A stretch of DNA of 14,380 bases, taken from contig JBKPSJ010000347.1 of NCBI GenBank assembly GCA_046765875.1, positions 1 through 14,380 on the forward strand, written 5' to 3'. The position numbers and the translations under genes are program-made. The notes under the pieces were generated by a model. That model searched no databases. It was not told the DNA's origin and was given only the letters and a program-made list of their open reading frames with translations. Below are positions 5,580 to 13,025 of the stretch, in pieces. This DNA is from DASRHY01 sp046765875. Its GTDB lineage: Bacteria; Actinomycetota; Actinomycetes; Propionibacteriales; Kribbellaceae. The number at the start of each line of letters is the position of its first letter. Position 1 is the stretch's first letter.

Positions 5580-5987
5580 TCAAGCATCGCCCCCGGACTC
5601 ACGTCCGGCGGCCAGAGCGTCCGCGGTCGTGCTGAAGACCTGGAGGTGCCGATCGAGGCCGGTGACCTGAAGAGGGCGAAGGACCGGTCGTCCGGCTCCG
5701 GCGATGCGAAGCTCGACACCGGACTGTGCTGCGTGCTGTGAGGCGTGGATCAGCACCCGGAGGCCGGACGAACTGCAGAACGTCACAGCGGAGAGGTCGA
5801 GCAGGACGACATCGGCCGGCGGCACGATCTCGGCGCGGATCACCTCGGACGCGGCGACGCACGTGTCGATGTCGAGATCGCCGGCGATCCGGATCAGCTG
5901 GACACCAGGCGCGAGGGTCTCGGAGTCGGCTCGGAATGGCGCTGCGCCGTACCAGCTCTGCTCGTCATGAGAGGAGTCCGCCGGCAT
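5580..5987 (-). CDS. STAS-domain anti-sigma factor antagonist
   Basis: A 135-aa single STAS domain of the RsbV/SpoIIAA type. The signature DLSAVTFCSSSGLRVL is present, with the serine cluster where an RsbW-type kinase would phosphorylate it. GDLDID early in the domain is also typical. A ~20-residue polar N-terminal tail precedes the fold. The start at ATG 5987 has a strong site, GGGGAGGTGTCGC, just upstream. It heads the operon, 26 nt before the CheB start. In partner switching, the unphosphorylated form binds the anti-sigma kinase and frees the sigma factor; the STAS/HATPase protein encoded two genes downstream is the obvious candidate kinase. No phosphatase that would reset it lies in the window. 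Confidence 0.9.
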   Translation of the reverse strand: MPADSSHDEQSWYGAAPFRADSETLAPGVQLIRIAGDLDIDTCVAASEVIRAEIVPPADVVLLDLSAVTFCSSSGLRVLIHASQHAAQSGVELRIAGAGRPVLRPLQVTGLDRHLQVFSTTADALAAGRESGGDA

Positions 5988-6012
5988 GCGACACCTCCCC
6001 AGAGGGACCTAT

Positions 6013-6052
6013 TGGTCAGACTATGCGTATCGTGCCCGCGCGTCGATGACCA
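6013..6052. promoter_or_regulatory. Inverted repeat in the divergent STAS / metallopeptidase spacer
   Basis: TGGTCA (6013-6018) and TGACCA (6047-6052) face each other across 28 bp in the only non-coding gap (5988-6067) between the operon and the plus-strand metallopeptidase gene. It may be part of the shared control region. I could not recognise convincing -35/-10 boxes. Confidence 0.3.
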
Positions 6053-6067
6053 GCCTACGCTCGGAGT

Positions 6068-6418
6068 GTGATCGAGATGAGCCGGGCCGACTTCGAGGTG
6101 CTGGTCGCGGAGGCGCTCGACGACGTTCCGCCTGAACTGGCGGCGCTGATCGACAACGTCGCGATCTTCGTGGAGGACGACCCGCCCGCGTCCGACCCGC
6201 ATCTGCTCGGCATCTACGAGGGGATCCCGCTGACCGAGCGGGGGCATTATTACGGCGGCGTACTGCCGGACCGGATCACGATCTTCCGGAACCCGACGCT
6301 GGAGATCTGCGACACCATCGATGACGTGGTGGACGAGGTGAACATCACCGTGGTGCACGAGATAGCGCACCACTTCGGCATCGACGACGACCGCCTGCAT
6401 GAGCTCGGCTATGGATAG
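6068..6418 (+). CDS. Small zincin-like metallopeptidase (DUF1025 / Zincin_1 family)
   Basis: A 116-aa protein of the short actinobacterial metallopeptidase family. The zinc motif is clear near the C-terminus: HEIAHHFGIDDDRLHELG, giving HExxH plus a downstream His. The acidic N-terminal half and the YGGVLPDRITIFRNP segment match the family's usual appearance and length. No signal peptide is seen, so it is cytoplasmic. The substrate is unknown. The start is either GTG 6068 (MIEMSRADFE, family-like) or ATG 6077, where GGAG at 6063-6066 gives a better 10-nt spacing. It is divergent from the STAS operon and convergent with the DUF3592-like gene, with only 11 bp between their stops. Confidence 0.88.
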   Translation: MIEMSRADFEVLVAEALDDVPPELAALIDNVAIFVEDDPPASDPHLLGIYEGIPLTERGHYYGGVLPDRITIFRNPTLEICDTIDDVVDEVNITVVHEIAHHFGIDDDRLHELGYG

Positions 6419-6429
6419 TTGCGCGGACC

Positions 6430-6831
6430 TCATCCTCTGGCGCTCGTCAAGGGCCGGCGGTTGACCGGCCGTCGCGGCTCGGTCCCGTGGGGCGACGTAC
6501 CGCTGACGCGGTGCCGGTCGTACACGGCCCGGGCCGGAGCGCCCGGGTCGTAACGGATCGGAACCCGCCGGCCGACGACCGGTACCTCGCCCGGGAGCGG
6601 GTACAGGATGTCGTTGTGGACCAGCGAGGTCCCCACGGAGTAGCGGACCAGCAGGAACGTGCGACTGCCGGCCTTCAGCACGGAGACCACTTCGGCGTTC
6701 ACCGTGCGCCAGGTCTCGGTACCGGCCTCCTGCTCGGGACTGTCGCCGGCGTCGCTGAGCTGGCTGTATACAGCCAGTGCGCCGGCGCCGAGGGCGAACA
6801 CGATGGCCAGTATCAGGACCATCATCACCAT
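6430..6831 (-). CDS. DUF3592-like membrane protein
   Basis: A 133-aa protein with one N-terminal membrane helix (MVMMVLILAIVFALGAGALAV). A small extracytoplasmic domain follows: TVNAEVVSVLKAG, then FLLVRYSVGT, then VPVVGRRVPIRYDPGAPARAVYD. That arrangement is typical of DUF3592 proteins. The C-terminal tail is basic and disordered. In-frame starts occur at 6840 (GTG), 6837 (ATG) and 6831 (ATG). I prefer 6831 because AGAGAGGTGAT matches the anti-Shine-Dalgarno sequence and leaves ~8 nt to this ATG. It is a single gene with ~115 bp of non-coding DNA upstream. Function unknown. Confidence 0.75.
   Translation of the reverse strand: MVMMVLILAIVFALGAGALAVYSQLSDAGDSPEQEAGTETWRTVNAEVVSVLKAGSRTFLLVRYSVGTSLVHNDILYPLPGEVPVVGRRVPIRYDPGAPARAVYDRHRVSGTSPHGTEPRRPVNRRPLTSARG
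6452..6470. other. GC hairpin inside the 3' end of the DUF3592-like gene
   Basis: GGCCGG (6452-6457) pairs with CCGGCC (6465-6470) across a 7-nt loop. It lies just past the stop of the convergent metallopeptidase gene and could slow or stop its transcripts, but no T-tract follows. Confidence 0.3.
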
Positions 6832-6946
6832 CTGCATCACCTCTCTTCCGCGGAAAGTCCCCTACAGTTGGATGTATGCCACGCCAGGTTGGGTTCCGGT
6901 GGTACGAAAATGTGACAAATGGCGACGAGAACGTGATATTTCCGTC

Positions 6947-8332
6947 TCAATGCCGATACAACGGCTGACTCTGCACGTTCAGCGAGTCGAGCCGGACCGC
7001 AGCGGCCGAGTCGGTGCGCGGATCGGACAGCCGGAACACATCCAGGCCGCGCTCGGTCTCGGTCGCGTACACGTAGCCGTTGTAGTAGTACGCCGACCAG
7101 TACCCGGCGAACCCACCACCCGGAAGCATCGGCCGGTCGAAGTATGCGATCTCGGCCGGGTGCACCGAGTCGGTGAAGTCCCACACCGAGACGCCGCCCT
7201 GGTACCAGGCTTGTACGAGAATGTCGCGGCCCTCGGCCGGCACCAGCGATCCGTTGTGCGACACGCAGTTCTCCCGCGGTGCCTGGTAGCGCGGGATCTT
7301 GAAGTAGCTGCGGAACACCAGGCGCCGGTCGACGATGTCGAACACCGCCGTCGCGCCGCGGTTCGGACCGACCTCCGCGCTGCACTCGGCGCCGCCACCG
7401 CCACCGAGCTCGTCGGTGAAGACCACCTTGCTGCCGTCGGCGTTGAAGGTCGCCGAGTGCCAGAAGGAGAAGTTCTCGGTGTCCTGGACCCGGTCGATCA
7501 CCACCGGCGCGGCCGGCTTGGTGATGTCCAGCAGGATGCCGTCACCCATACAGGCACCGGCGGCGATGCCCTTGTCCGGCAGCGCGGTGATGTCGTGGCA
7601 CCCGCTGGTCGGCCATTGCACACCGCTGCCCTCGAACCCGCCGTCGGGGAACAGCACCGGTGACGCGACAACGGCGGCCGAGCGTGGGTTGCGCAGCGGC
7701 ACCTTGACGATGTCGATCCGGTCGTTGGGTGGCTGGCAGTCCGGGTACGCCGGGTCCGGCAGGAACGACGAGTTGTACAGGTACACCGCGTCGTGAACCG
7801 GGTCGGGTACGAGCGTGTGCGTATGCGAGCCGCACCTGGTCTCGACTCCGGCGATGTACCGCGGATGGCGGAGGTCGCCGGCGTCGAAGATCCTGATCCC
7901 CTCCCAGGAGGCCTTCACCTTCGGCGACTCGGCCCGACTGCTGCACGAGTTGTCGCTGCGGGACGAGTCGACGGACAGGAACACGAGGTCGCCGTACACA
8001 CTGATGTCGTTCTGGCCGCCCGGGCACGCGACCTGGCTGATCAACGACGGATGGGCCGGGTCGGAGATGTCGTAGATCTGGAACCCGCCGTAGTTCCCGA
8101 CGTACGCCCGATCGCTCTCGAACGCGAGATCGGTGTCCGGTGTACTCACCAGCGATCCGGTGGTCGGTACGTTGGCGAGGTGTGTGATGTTGGCGCTCTG
8201 GCCGGCACCGATGACTGGCGGCGGCGCGGGTGCGGTCGCGGGAGCCGGTTGCGGGCGTATGTCGGCTGCCGCGCCGGCCGGTGTGAGCAGCAGGCATGCG
8301 GCGATCAGGAGGCGGGCGAGGCGGGTGCGCAT
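6947..8332 (-). CDS. Secreted LVIVD-repeat protein
   Basis: A 461-aa protein with a Sec signal peptide (MRTRLARLLIAACLLLTPAGAAA, probable cut before ADIRP) and a Pro/Ala-rich stretch after it. The body holds beta-propeller-like LVIVD repeats: GGFQIYDISDPAHPSLI, GIRIFDAGDLRHPRYIAGV, GDGILLDITKPAAPVVI, GVSVWDFTDSVHPAEIAYF and GLDVFRLSDP. These repeats form surface-exposed or secreted blades of unknown role. Paired cysteines suggest extracytoplasmic disulphides. The frame is open far upstream to 8818, but only the ATG at 8332 gives a signal peptide, and AGGAG lies 10 nt before it. It starts divergently, 6 bp from the most likely start of the DUF305 gene. Confidence 0.88.
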   Translation of the reverse strand: MRTRLARLLIAACLLLTPAGAAADIRPQPAPATAPAPPPVIGAGQSANITHLANVPTTGSLVSTPDTDLAFESDRAYVGNYGGFQIYDISDPAHPSLISQVACPGGQNDISVYGDLVFLSVDSSRSDNSCSSRAESPKVKASWEGIRIFDAGDLRHPRYIAGVETRCGSHTHTLVPDPVHDAVYLYNSSFLPDPAYPDCQPPNDRIDIVKVPLRNPRSAAVVASPVLFPDGGFEGSGVQWPTSGCHDITALPDKGIAAGACMGDGILLDITKPAAPVVIDRVQDTENFSFWHSATFNADGSKVVFTDELGGGGGAECSAEVGPNRGATAVFDIVDRRLVFRSYFKIPRYQAPRENCVSHNGSLVPAEGRDILVQAWYQGGVSVWDFTDSVHPAEIAYFDRPMLPGGGFAGYWSAYYYNGYVYATETERGLDVFRLSDPRTDSAAAVRLDSLNVQSQPLYRH

Positions 8333-8338
8333 TTGCGG

Positions 8339-8953
8339 GTGGCTCCTGGGTCGCGTGAGTCCAGCGTAGGTGCGCGGACCCGGCGACCGTTCGCAGTCGG
8401 CCTGATCGTGGCCTTGGCGGCCCTGACCGGCTGCGACGGATCGTCCCCTGCGCCGGCCGCCGTCACCCCAGCCGCCCCGAGCGTCCGCCCGGACCCCGAC
8501 GACGTCGCGTTCCTTCGGGACATGATGGTGCATCACTCGCAGGCGATCGTGATGGCCGAGTGGGCCCGGATCCGCGCTCGCAACCCATCCGTACGTGCTC
8601 TGGCAGAGCGGATCCGGATCGGCCAGCAACCCGAGATCGACGCGATGCGCGCCATGCTCACCGGCTGGGGCGAACCCGCGCCCGATCTGGCCCGTGGCCA
8701 GCACGAGGACCACAGCGGTATGCCGGGGATGGCCTCGCCTGTCGAGCTCACGGCTCTCGAAGGCAGCACCGGCACCTCGTTCGACAGGATGTTCCTGCGG
8801 CTGATGATCCGGCACCATCAGGGTGCGGTGACGATGAGCAGGACGCTCGCCGACACCGGTCAGGACCTGCGGACCGGGGACCTGGCCCAGGAGATCGCCG
8901 TCACCCAGATCAAGGAGATCGCGACGATGCGCAAGCTGCAGGGCATGTTGTGA
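8339..8953 (+). CDS. DUF305 lipoprotein
   Basis: A 204-aa protein. The hydrophobic leader RTRRPFAVGLIVALAALTGC ends in a lipobox (L-T-G-C, lipidated C32 if GTG 8339 is the start). Two DUF305 half-repeats follow, each with a double His: FLRDMMVHHSQAIVMAEW and FDRMFLRLMIRHHQGAVTMS. A linker with HEDHSGMPGM could bind metal. DUF305 proteins form ferritin-like helical bundles; the cyanobacterial copper protein CopM has this domain, so copper binding is possible but unproven here. The start is uncertain: GTG 8339 or TTG 8333, both with poor ribosome sites. Longer starts would overlap the LVIVD gene antisense. The stop overlaps the alkD start (GTGA). Confidence 0.88.
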   Translation: MAPGSRESSVGARTRRPFAVGLIVALAALTGCDGSSPAPAAVTPAAPSVRPDPDDVAFLRDMMVHHSQAIVMAEWARIRARNPSVRALAERIRIGQQPEIDAMRAMLTGWGEPAPDLARGQHEDHSGMPGMASPVELTALEGSTGTSFDRMFLRLMIRHHQGAVTMSRTLADTGQDLRTGDLAQEIAVTQIKEIATMRKLQGML

Positions 8954-9666
8954 GCGTTGCCGAGCTGATCGCCTCCGTCGACGCCGCGGCGAACCCGGCC
9001 GACGCCGCGATCCTGGCGCGGTACTTCAAGACCGGGCCGGGGGAGTACGGCGAGGGCGATGTGTTCGCCGGTGTCAAACTGTCGACGCTGCGGACGCTGG
9101 TGAGGCCGCACCTTCGGGCCGGACTGCCGCTGCCTGATCTGGAGAAGGCGCTGGCGAGCCCGGTCCACGAACACCGGCTGGCTGTACTCGTCGTACTCGC
9201 CGACCGCGCGGCGCGAGCGGACCCCGATGAGCTTGCCGCGATCTACGAGTTGTACCTGCGCAACACGGCGTACGTCGACAACTGGGACCTGGTCGACGCG
9301 AGCGCACCCGAGATCATCGGCGGATACCTGCTGGACAAGCCGCGTACCGTGCTGCGCGAATTGGTTGTCTCAAGCAACCTCTGGGAGCGCAGGATCGCGC
9401 TGGTGGCGACGCACCGGTTCATCAGGGCGGGCGAGAGCGCCGATACGTACGAACTGGCCGCGCTGGTGCTCGACGACAAGCAGGACCTGATCCACAAGGC
9501 GTCCGGCTGGATGCTCCGACAGGCGGGCAGGCGGGTCGACCAGGACGAGTTGCTGGCGTTTCTCGACGATCACGCCGCGCGGATGCCCCGGACGATGCTC
9601 CGTTATGCGATCGAGCGGCTGCCGGCCGACGTACGAAAGCACTACCTCACGCAGCGTCGTCGGTGA
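8950..9666 (+). CDS. alkD: DNA alkylation repair protein, AlkD-like HEAT-repeat glycosylase
   Basis: A 238-aa protein. AlkD-type enzymes remove positively charged alkyl bases such as 3-methyladenine and 7-methylguanine from DNA, using an all-helical HEAT-like fold. The family positions are visible: W112 and D116 in NWDLVD (matching Trp109/Asp113 of Bacillus AlkD), R147/R148 in NLWERRIAL, and W187 in HKASGWMLR. The N-terminal YFKTGPGEYGEGDVFAGVK is the conserved entry motif. The length is normal. The GTG start overlaps the DUF305 stop by 4 nt, so the two are translationally coupled although their products act in different compartments. The 3' end overlaps the convergent exporter gene by 20 bp. 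Confidence 0.92.
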   Translation: MSVAELIASVDAAANPADAAILARYFKTGPGEYGEGDVFAGVKLSTLRTLVRPHLRAGLPLPDLEKALASPVHEHRLAVLVVLADRAARADPDELAAIYELYLRNTAYVDNWDLVDASAPEIIGGYLLDKPRTVLRELVVSSNLWERRIALVATHRFIRAGESADTYELAALVLDDKQDLIHKASGWMLRQAGRRVDQDELLAFLDDHAARMPRTMLRYAIERLPADVRKHYLTQRRR

Positions 9667-11173
9667 CCTCGCCGGACGTCACGCCCGGACAGTTCGACAG
9701 CGGCGGGGCCTCCAGCGCGCAGTGCGTGTTGCCCGCCGGTACCTGGCGGGGGACCTTGGCGGGCTCGACCGGCTCGGCCGGAGTCCGCAAGGTCACGGCG
9801 GCTATCGCGCTGCCGGATGCCGCCAGCACGGCCGAGATCCACATCGCCATCGCGAAACCCTTGTCGAAGGCGACCGGATCGCGGTAGGCGTCGCCGGTGA
9901 TGCCGGCCGCGAGCGGGACACCGGCCACCGCAACCAGTTGCGCCGAGCGAGCGACCGCGTTGTTGACACCCGACGCCACCCCCGCGTGCCTGTCCTCGAC
10001 CGACGAGAGCACCGTCGCCGTCAGCGGCGCCACCGTGGTGACCAGACCGAGCCCGAGCACAATCACCGCCGGTAGCACGGCTCCGACGTACGAGGCGCCG
10101 GGCGAGACGCGCAGCATCAGCAGGAAGCCGGCGGCCATCAGCAGCGGGCCGACGATCATCGGCGTACGGGTGCCGATCCGATCGGCCAACTGGCCGGACC
10201 GGCCGGACAGCCCGAGCATCAACACGGTCATCGGCAGCAGCGCTGCGCCGGCCTCGAGCGGGGAATAGCCGAGCACCTCCTGGAGGTACAGCACGAACAG
10301 GAAAGTGGACACGCCGAGCGCGCCGTACACGACGATCGTGACCAGGTTCGCGCCGGTGAAGCGGACGTTGGCGAAGATATCCGGCGGCAGCATCGGGTGG
10401 CTCGAGTCGCGCTCGACCAGGACGAACCCGACCAGGCAGGCGGCGCCGACGATGAGTGCGATCATTACCTGTGCCGAGCCGAAACCGTCGGAGCCCGCGG
10501 CGATCAGACCATAGGTGAGACCGCCCAGACCGAGCGTCACGAGCACCGCTCCGGCGAGGTCCAACTTGCCGCCCGCGGTCTCGTCGCGGGTGTCGGGCAC
10601 ATGCTTCATCGCGATCACGATGGTGACGATCGCGATCGGGACGTTGAGCAGGAAGATGTACCGCCACGATGCGGCAGCGATGATCCAGCCGCCGAGGAAC
10701 GGGCCGACCGCGGCCGCGACCGACGTCAGGCCGGACCACGCGCCGACCACCCGGGCGCGGTCCTCCGGCCGGAACGAGGTCTGCAGGATCGCCAGGCTGC
10801 CGGGGGTGAGCAGCGCTCCGCCGATGCCCTGTAGCACCCGGCCCGCGATCAGCACGTCGAGGTTCGGCGCGATCGTGCAGATCGCGGAGGCGACCGCGAA
10901 CCACGCGATCCCGGCGACGAACACAGTCCGCCGGCCGAGCCGGTCGCCGAGCGAGCCGCTGAGCAGGATCAGCGCGGCCAGCATCAGCATGTAGCCGTTG
11001 ATGATCCACTGCAGACCGGAGACCTCGGCGTTCAGGTCGGCGCCGATGGACGGCAAAGCGACGTTGACCACGGTCCCGTCCAGGAAGGCCATCCCGGAGC
11101 CGAGCGCGGTCGTGGCGAGCACCCACCGTGCCTGCGGGGTGCCGTAGCGAAGGGTGCTCATGGGCCCCATCAT
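9647..11173 (-). CDS. MFS drug exporter, DHA2 (EmrB/QacA) family, 14 TM
   Basis: A 508-aa integral membrane protein, probably a proton-driven efflux pump; the substrate is unknown. Typical motifs are LDGTVVNVALPSIGADL in helix 1, motif A GSLGDRLGRR, QGIGGALLTPGSLAI, and motif C in WSGLTSVAAAVGPFLGGWI. The length and spacing fit 14 helices. After the last helix there is a ~45-residue soluble tail with two cysteines (NTHCALEAPPLSNC). The start is ambiguous: ATG 11173 (MMGPMSTLRYG, with a G-rich GGGCGGCGGGGC upstream), 11170 or 11161. The frame is open to 11239, but that part looks non-coding. No regulator gene is adjacent; paired sequence repeats upstream may be its operator. Confidence 0.92.
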   Translation of the reverse strand: MMGPMSTLRYGTPQARWVLATTALGSGMAFLDGTVVNVALPSIGADLNAEVSGLQWIINGYMLMLAALILLSGSLGDRLGRRTVFVAGIAWFAVASAICTIAPNLDVLIAGRVLQGIGGALLTPGSLAILQTSFRPEDRARVVGAWSGLTSVAAAVGPFLGGWIIAAASWRYIFLLNVPIAIVTIVIAMKHVPDTRDETAGGKLDLAGAVLVTLGLGGLTYGLIAAGSDGFGSAQVMIALIVGAACLVGFVLVERDSSHPMLPPDIFANVRFTGANLVTIVVYGALGVSTFLFVLYLQEVLGYSPLEAGAALLPMTVLMLGLSGRSGQLADRIGTRTPMIVGPLLMAAGFLLMLRVSPGASYVGAVLPAVIVLGLGLVTTVAPLTATVLSSVEDRHAGVASGVNNAVARSAQLVAVAGVPLAAGITGDAYRDPVAFDKGFAMAMWISAVLAASGSAIAAVTLRTPAEPVEPAKVPRQVPAGNTHCALEAPPLSNCPGVTSGEVTDDAA

Positions 11174-11204
11174 GCCCCGCCGCCCTTTCGCGGCCCTGTC
11201 TGGA

Positions 11205-11259
11205 GCGGACTGACAATTCTCGGTACAGCCGATGTGCAATTCCCGGAAACGCGGACTGA
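11205..11259. promoter_or_regulatory. Paired direct repeats upstream of the exporter gene
   Basis: GCGGACTGA occurs at 11205-11213 and 11251-11259. Between the copies, CAATTCTCGG (11214-11223) recurs as CAATTCCCGG (11237-11246). All are in the 117-bp gap before the exporter start and could be operator half-sites. I found no convincing -35/-10 pair. Confidence 0.35.
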
Positions 11260-11290
11260 ATGCGAAACCTGATGGTCTTGCAAATGTCGT

Positions 11291-12166
11291 CTAAGGCGAG
11301 AACCAAACGGCTATCGAAGTCGCGGCGAGCGCGCCGGCCGCCAGCGCGACCTCGATTCCGACCGCGAGCGTCACCGGCCGGGCCGCGACCGGGACCATCG
11401 TCCGGCTGAACTCGTTCAACGGGCGATAGTCGGGGGTCGCGGCGTACCGCCGGCTGCGGTCGCCGATCACAAGCATCAGAACCAGGATGACGGCCTTCAC
11501 GCCGAGCGCCGCCCCGTATGCGGAGCCGAACAGCGGGACCACTCCGCCGGCCTGGATCACCGCCTGCAAGACGCCGGTCACCAACAGCGTCAGCACGCTC
11601 ACCATCGCCAGGCCACGGAAGCTGGGCAGGATCGACTGCAATTCGGCGAGCCGGTCGCCGGCGATCACCATGGTCGCGAGCGCCACCAAACCACCCAGCC
11701 ACACCGCGACCGCGCTCAGGTGACACGCCATCACGATCACCTTCAACGCTGCCCACGAGCCGTCGATCGCATCGCTCTGCACGATCATGGTGGCCTCGAG
11801 GAGCAACACCGCGGCCAGTGCCACACCGGTGCGCCAGCGGTGGATGTCGCGGGCCACGATGTCCGGCAGATACATCAGTACGGCGACGGCGACGGCGAGC
11901 CGGATCAGCGCCGCCGCGGCGTACGACCGTCCGACTGCGTCGAGCACACCGACGTCGTACTTCGCCGCCTGGAGGAGCGGATCGGCGATCGTGGCGATGA
12001 CGGTCAGCGCGATGCCGACGACGACGATCAGCACCAGCCGTCGGTCGCGCCGGCCCTGCGGCCAGACGATGCTGAGGAACATCAGCATGCCGGCCAGTAG
12101 CACGAATCCCGAGTACTCGACGACTCTGACGATGCTGATCAGGACCGCGTAAACCGCGTCTGTCAT
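11291..12166 (-). CDS. CopD-family membrane protein
   Basis: A 291-aa protein with about eight hydrophobic helices, matching the CopD (copper resistance D) domain family. Recognisable parts are EYSGFVLLAGMLMFLSIVWP near the start, MACHLSAVAVWLGGLVALATMV (the conserved H-x-x-x-x-x-W-x-G-G segment), GVLQAVIQAGG, and ALGVKAVILVLMLVIGDRSRR with the K-x-x-L-x-x-x-M-x-x-x-G-x-x-x-R pattern. CopD proteins are proposed to help copper cross the inner membrane. The full CopC-CopD fusion is absent; this is a CopD domain alone. The ATG overlaps the stop of the preceding gene (ATGA), so the two are coupled. Copper as substrate is an inference from the family. Confidence 0.88.
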   Translation of the reverse strand: MTDAVYAVLISIVRVVEYSGFVLLAGMLMFLSIVWPQGRRDRRLVLIVVVGIALTVIATIADPLLQAAKYDVGVLDAVGRSYAAAALIRLAVAVAVLMYLPDIVARDIHRWRTGVALAAVLLLEATMIVQSDAIDGSWAALKVIVMACHLSAVAVWLGGLVALATMVIAGDRLAELQSILPSFRGLAMVSVLTLLVTGVLQAVIQAGGVVPLFGSAYGAALGVKAVILVLMLVIGDRSRRYAATPDYRPLNEFSRTMVPVAARPVTLAVGIEVALAAGALAATSIAVWFSP

Positions 12167-12984
12167 GACGGTTTCGGCAGGTCGTACTGGACGATGACAA
12201 AGGCGATCGCGGCTGACATCAGCGGCGCGACGCCCAGGTTGGCACCGGCCCCGGCGCACTGCCGCAGGTTCGGCGCCCGGCGCGGGCAGATCAGGTTCCG
12301 CACCGACGGGCCGCCGACCTCGATCCGCACCGGCAGAGTGCGGTCAGTGGCCGCGGCCAGTGGGGCCAGGAGTCCGAGAGCACGGCCGGCGACGGACGGC
12401 ATGCTGCGAACGGTTGCACCCGCCAGGACGTACCGGAGCTCGATCCTGCTCGTTGCCATGGGCAACTTAACCGGTTTGGCGTAGCCGTTGACCGGACCGG
12501 CCAGCACCGGCTGGTTCTGCGCGCTGAGCTGGACCATGTCCGCGCGCGGAGCATTGCGTACGAATGTCGGACCGCCTGACTTCGAGCTCGGCGCGGCCAG
12601 GCTGACCGTCGTGCGCGGCTTACGGAAGAAGACCGACTCGGACACCTCGAACGTACCGTCGGTGTTCGGCGTCGCCACCAGCCTGATCCCAGGTGAGGTG
12701 ACTCCCGGGCCGGTGCCGGACTCGGCCGGAGCCGGCGGCTGAGTGGCGGTCGGCTCGCTCGGGGTCGGAGTCGGCGCGCCGGTCTGAGTCCGCTCGAGGC
12801 GGCCGGAGCTCTTGTTCGCGCGGTCGGCAACGTTGTCATCCGGCGCATACCGCAGGCACGCGATCGCCGCCGCGATCAGGGCAACCGAAAGTAGGGCGCC
12901 CGCGGTACGCCGTACGAGTGCCCCGCGATCTGTTGTGCTCTTCAACCTGGAACCCCGCCCTGCCGGAGTTTCCCCACTCCCCAT
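12163..12984 (-). CDS. Unknown membrane-anchored protein coupled to CopD
   Basis: A 273-aa protein I do not recognise. A short basic N-terminus (RLKSTTDRGALVRR) precedes one membrane helix (~27-45, ending ACLRY). A Pro/Thr-rich linker (~65-95) and an outside domain of ~170 residues follow. The outside domain begins with beta-rich sequence (FEVSESVFFRKPRTTVSL), has a cysteine pair near its end (LICPRRAPNLRQC), and closes with a hydrophobic segment (APLMSAAIAFVIVQYD). It is not a recognisable CopC, as the His/Met copper sites of that family are not seen. The start is ATG 12984 with a weak AGG upstream; TTG further in (LKSTTD) is an alternative. Coupling to CopD by ATGA suggests a joint envelope role. 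Confidence 0.75.
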   Translation of the reverse strand: MGSGETPAGRGSRLKSTTDRGALVRRTAGALLSVALIAAAIACLRYAPDDNVADRANKSSGRLERTQTGAPTPTPSEPTATQPPAPAESGTGPGVTSPGIRLVATPNTDGTFEVSESVFFRKPRTTVSLAAPSSKSGGPTFVRNAPRADMVQLSAQNQPVLAGPVNGYAKPVKLPMATSRIELRYVLAGATVRSMPSVAGRALGLLAPLAAATDRTLPVRIEVGGPSVRNLICPRRAPNLRQCAGAGANLGVAPLMSAAIAFVIVQYDLPKPS

Positions 12985-13025
12985 AGACCTGTCTGGAGAT
13001 TGCGCATACTCTACGCGAGCATCAG

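Noticed and set aside
7793..8338. Upstream extension of the DUF305 frame
   Set aside because: It overlaps the LVIVD gene antisense and would bury the lipoprotein signal peptide inside the protein.
8333..8818. Upstream extension of the LVIVD frame
   Set aside because: It runs antisense through the DUF305 gene; the internal ATG at 8332 gives a signal peptide and has an AGGAG site.
9642..12200. Very long minus-strand open frame (852 aa)
   Set aside because: It is a high-GC shadow frame of the exporter and CopD genes: Arg/Gly-rich, no domains, and both real genes in another frame have clear family motifs.
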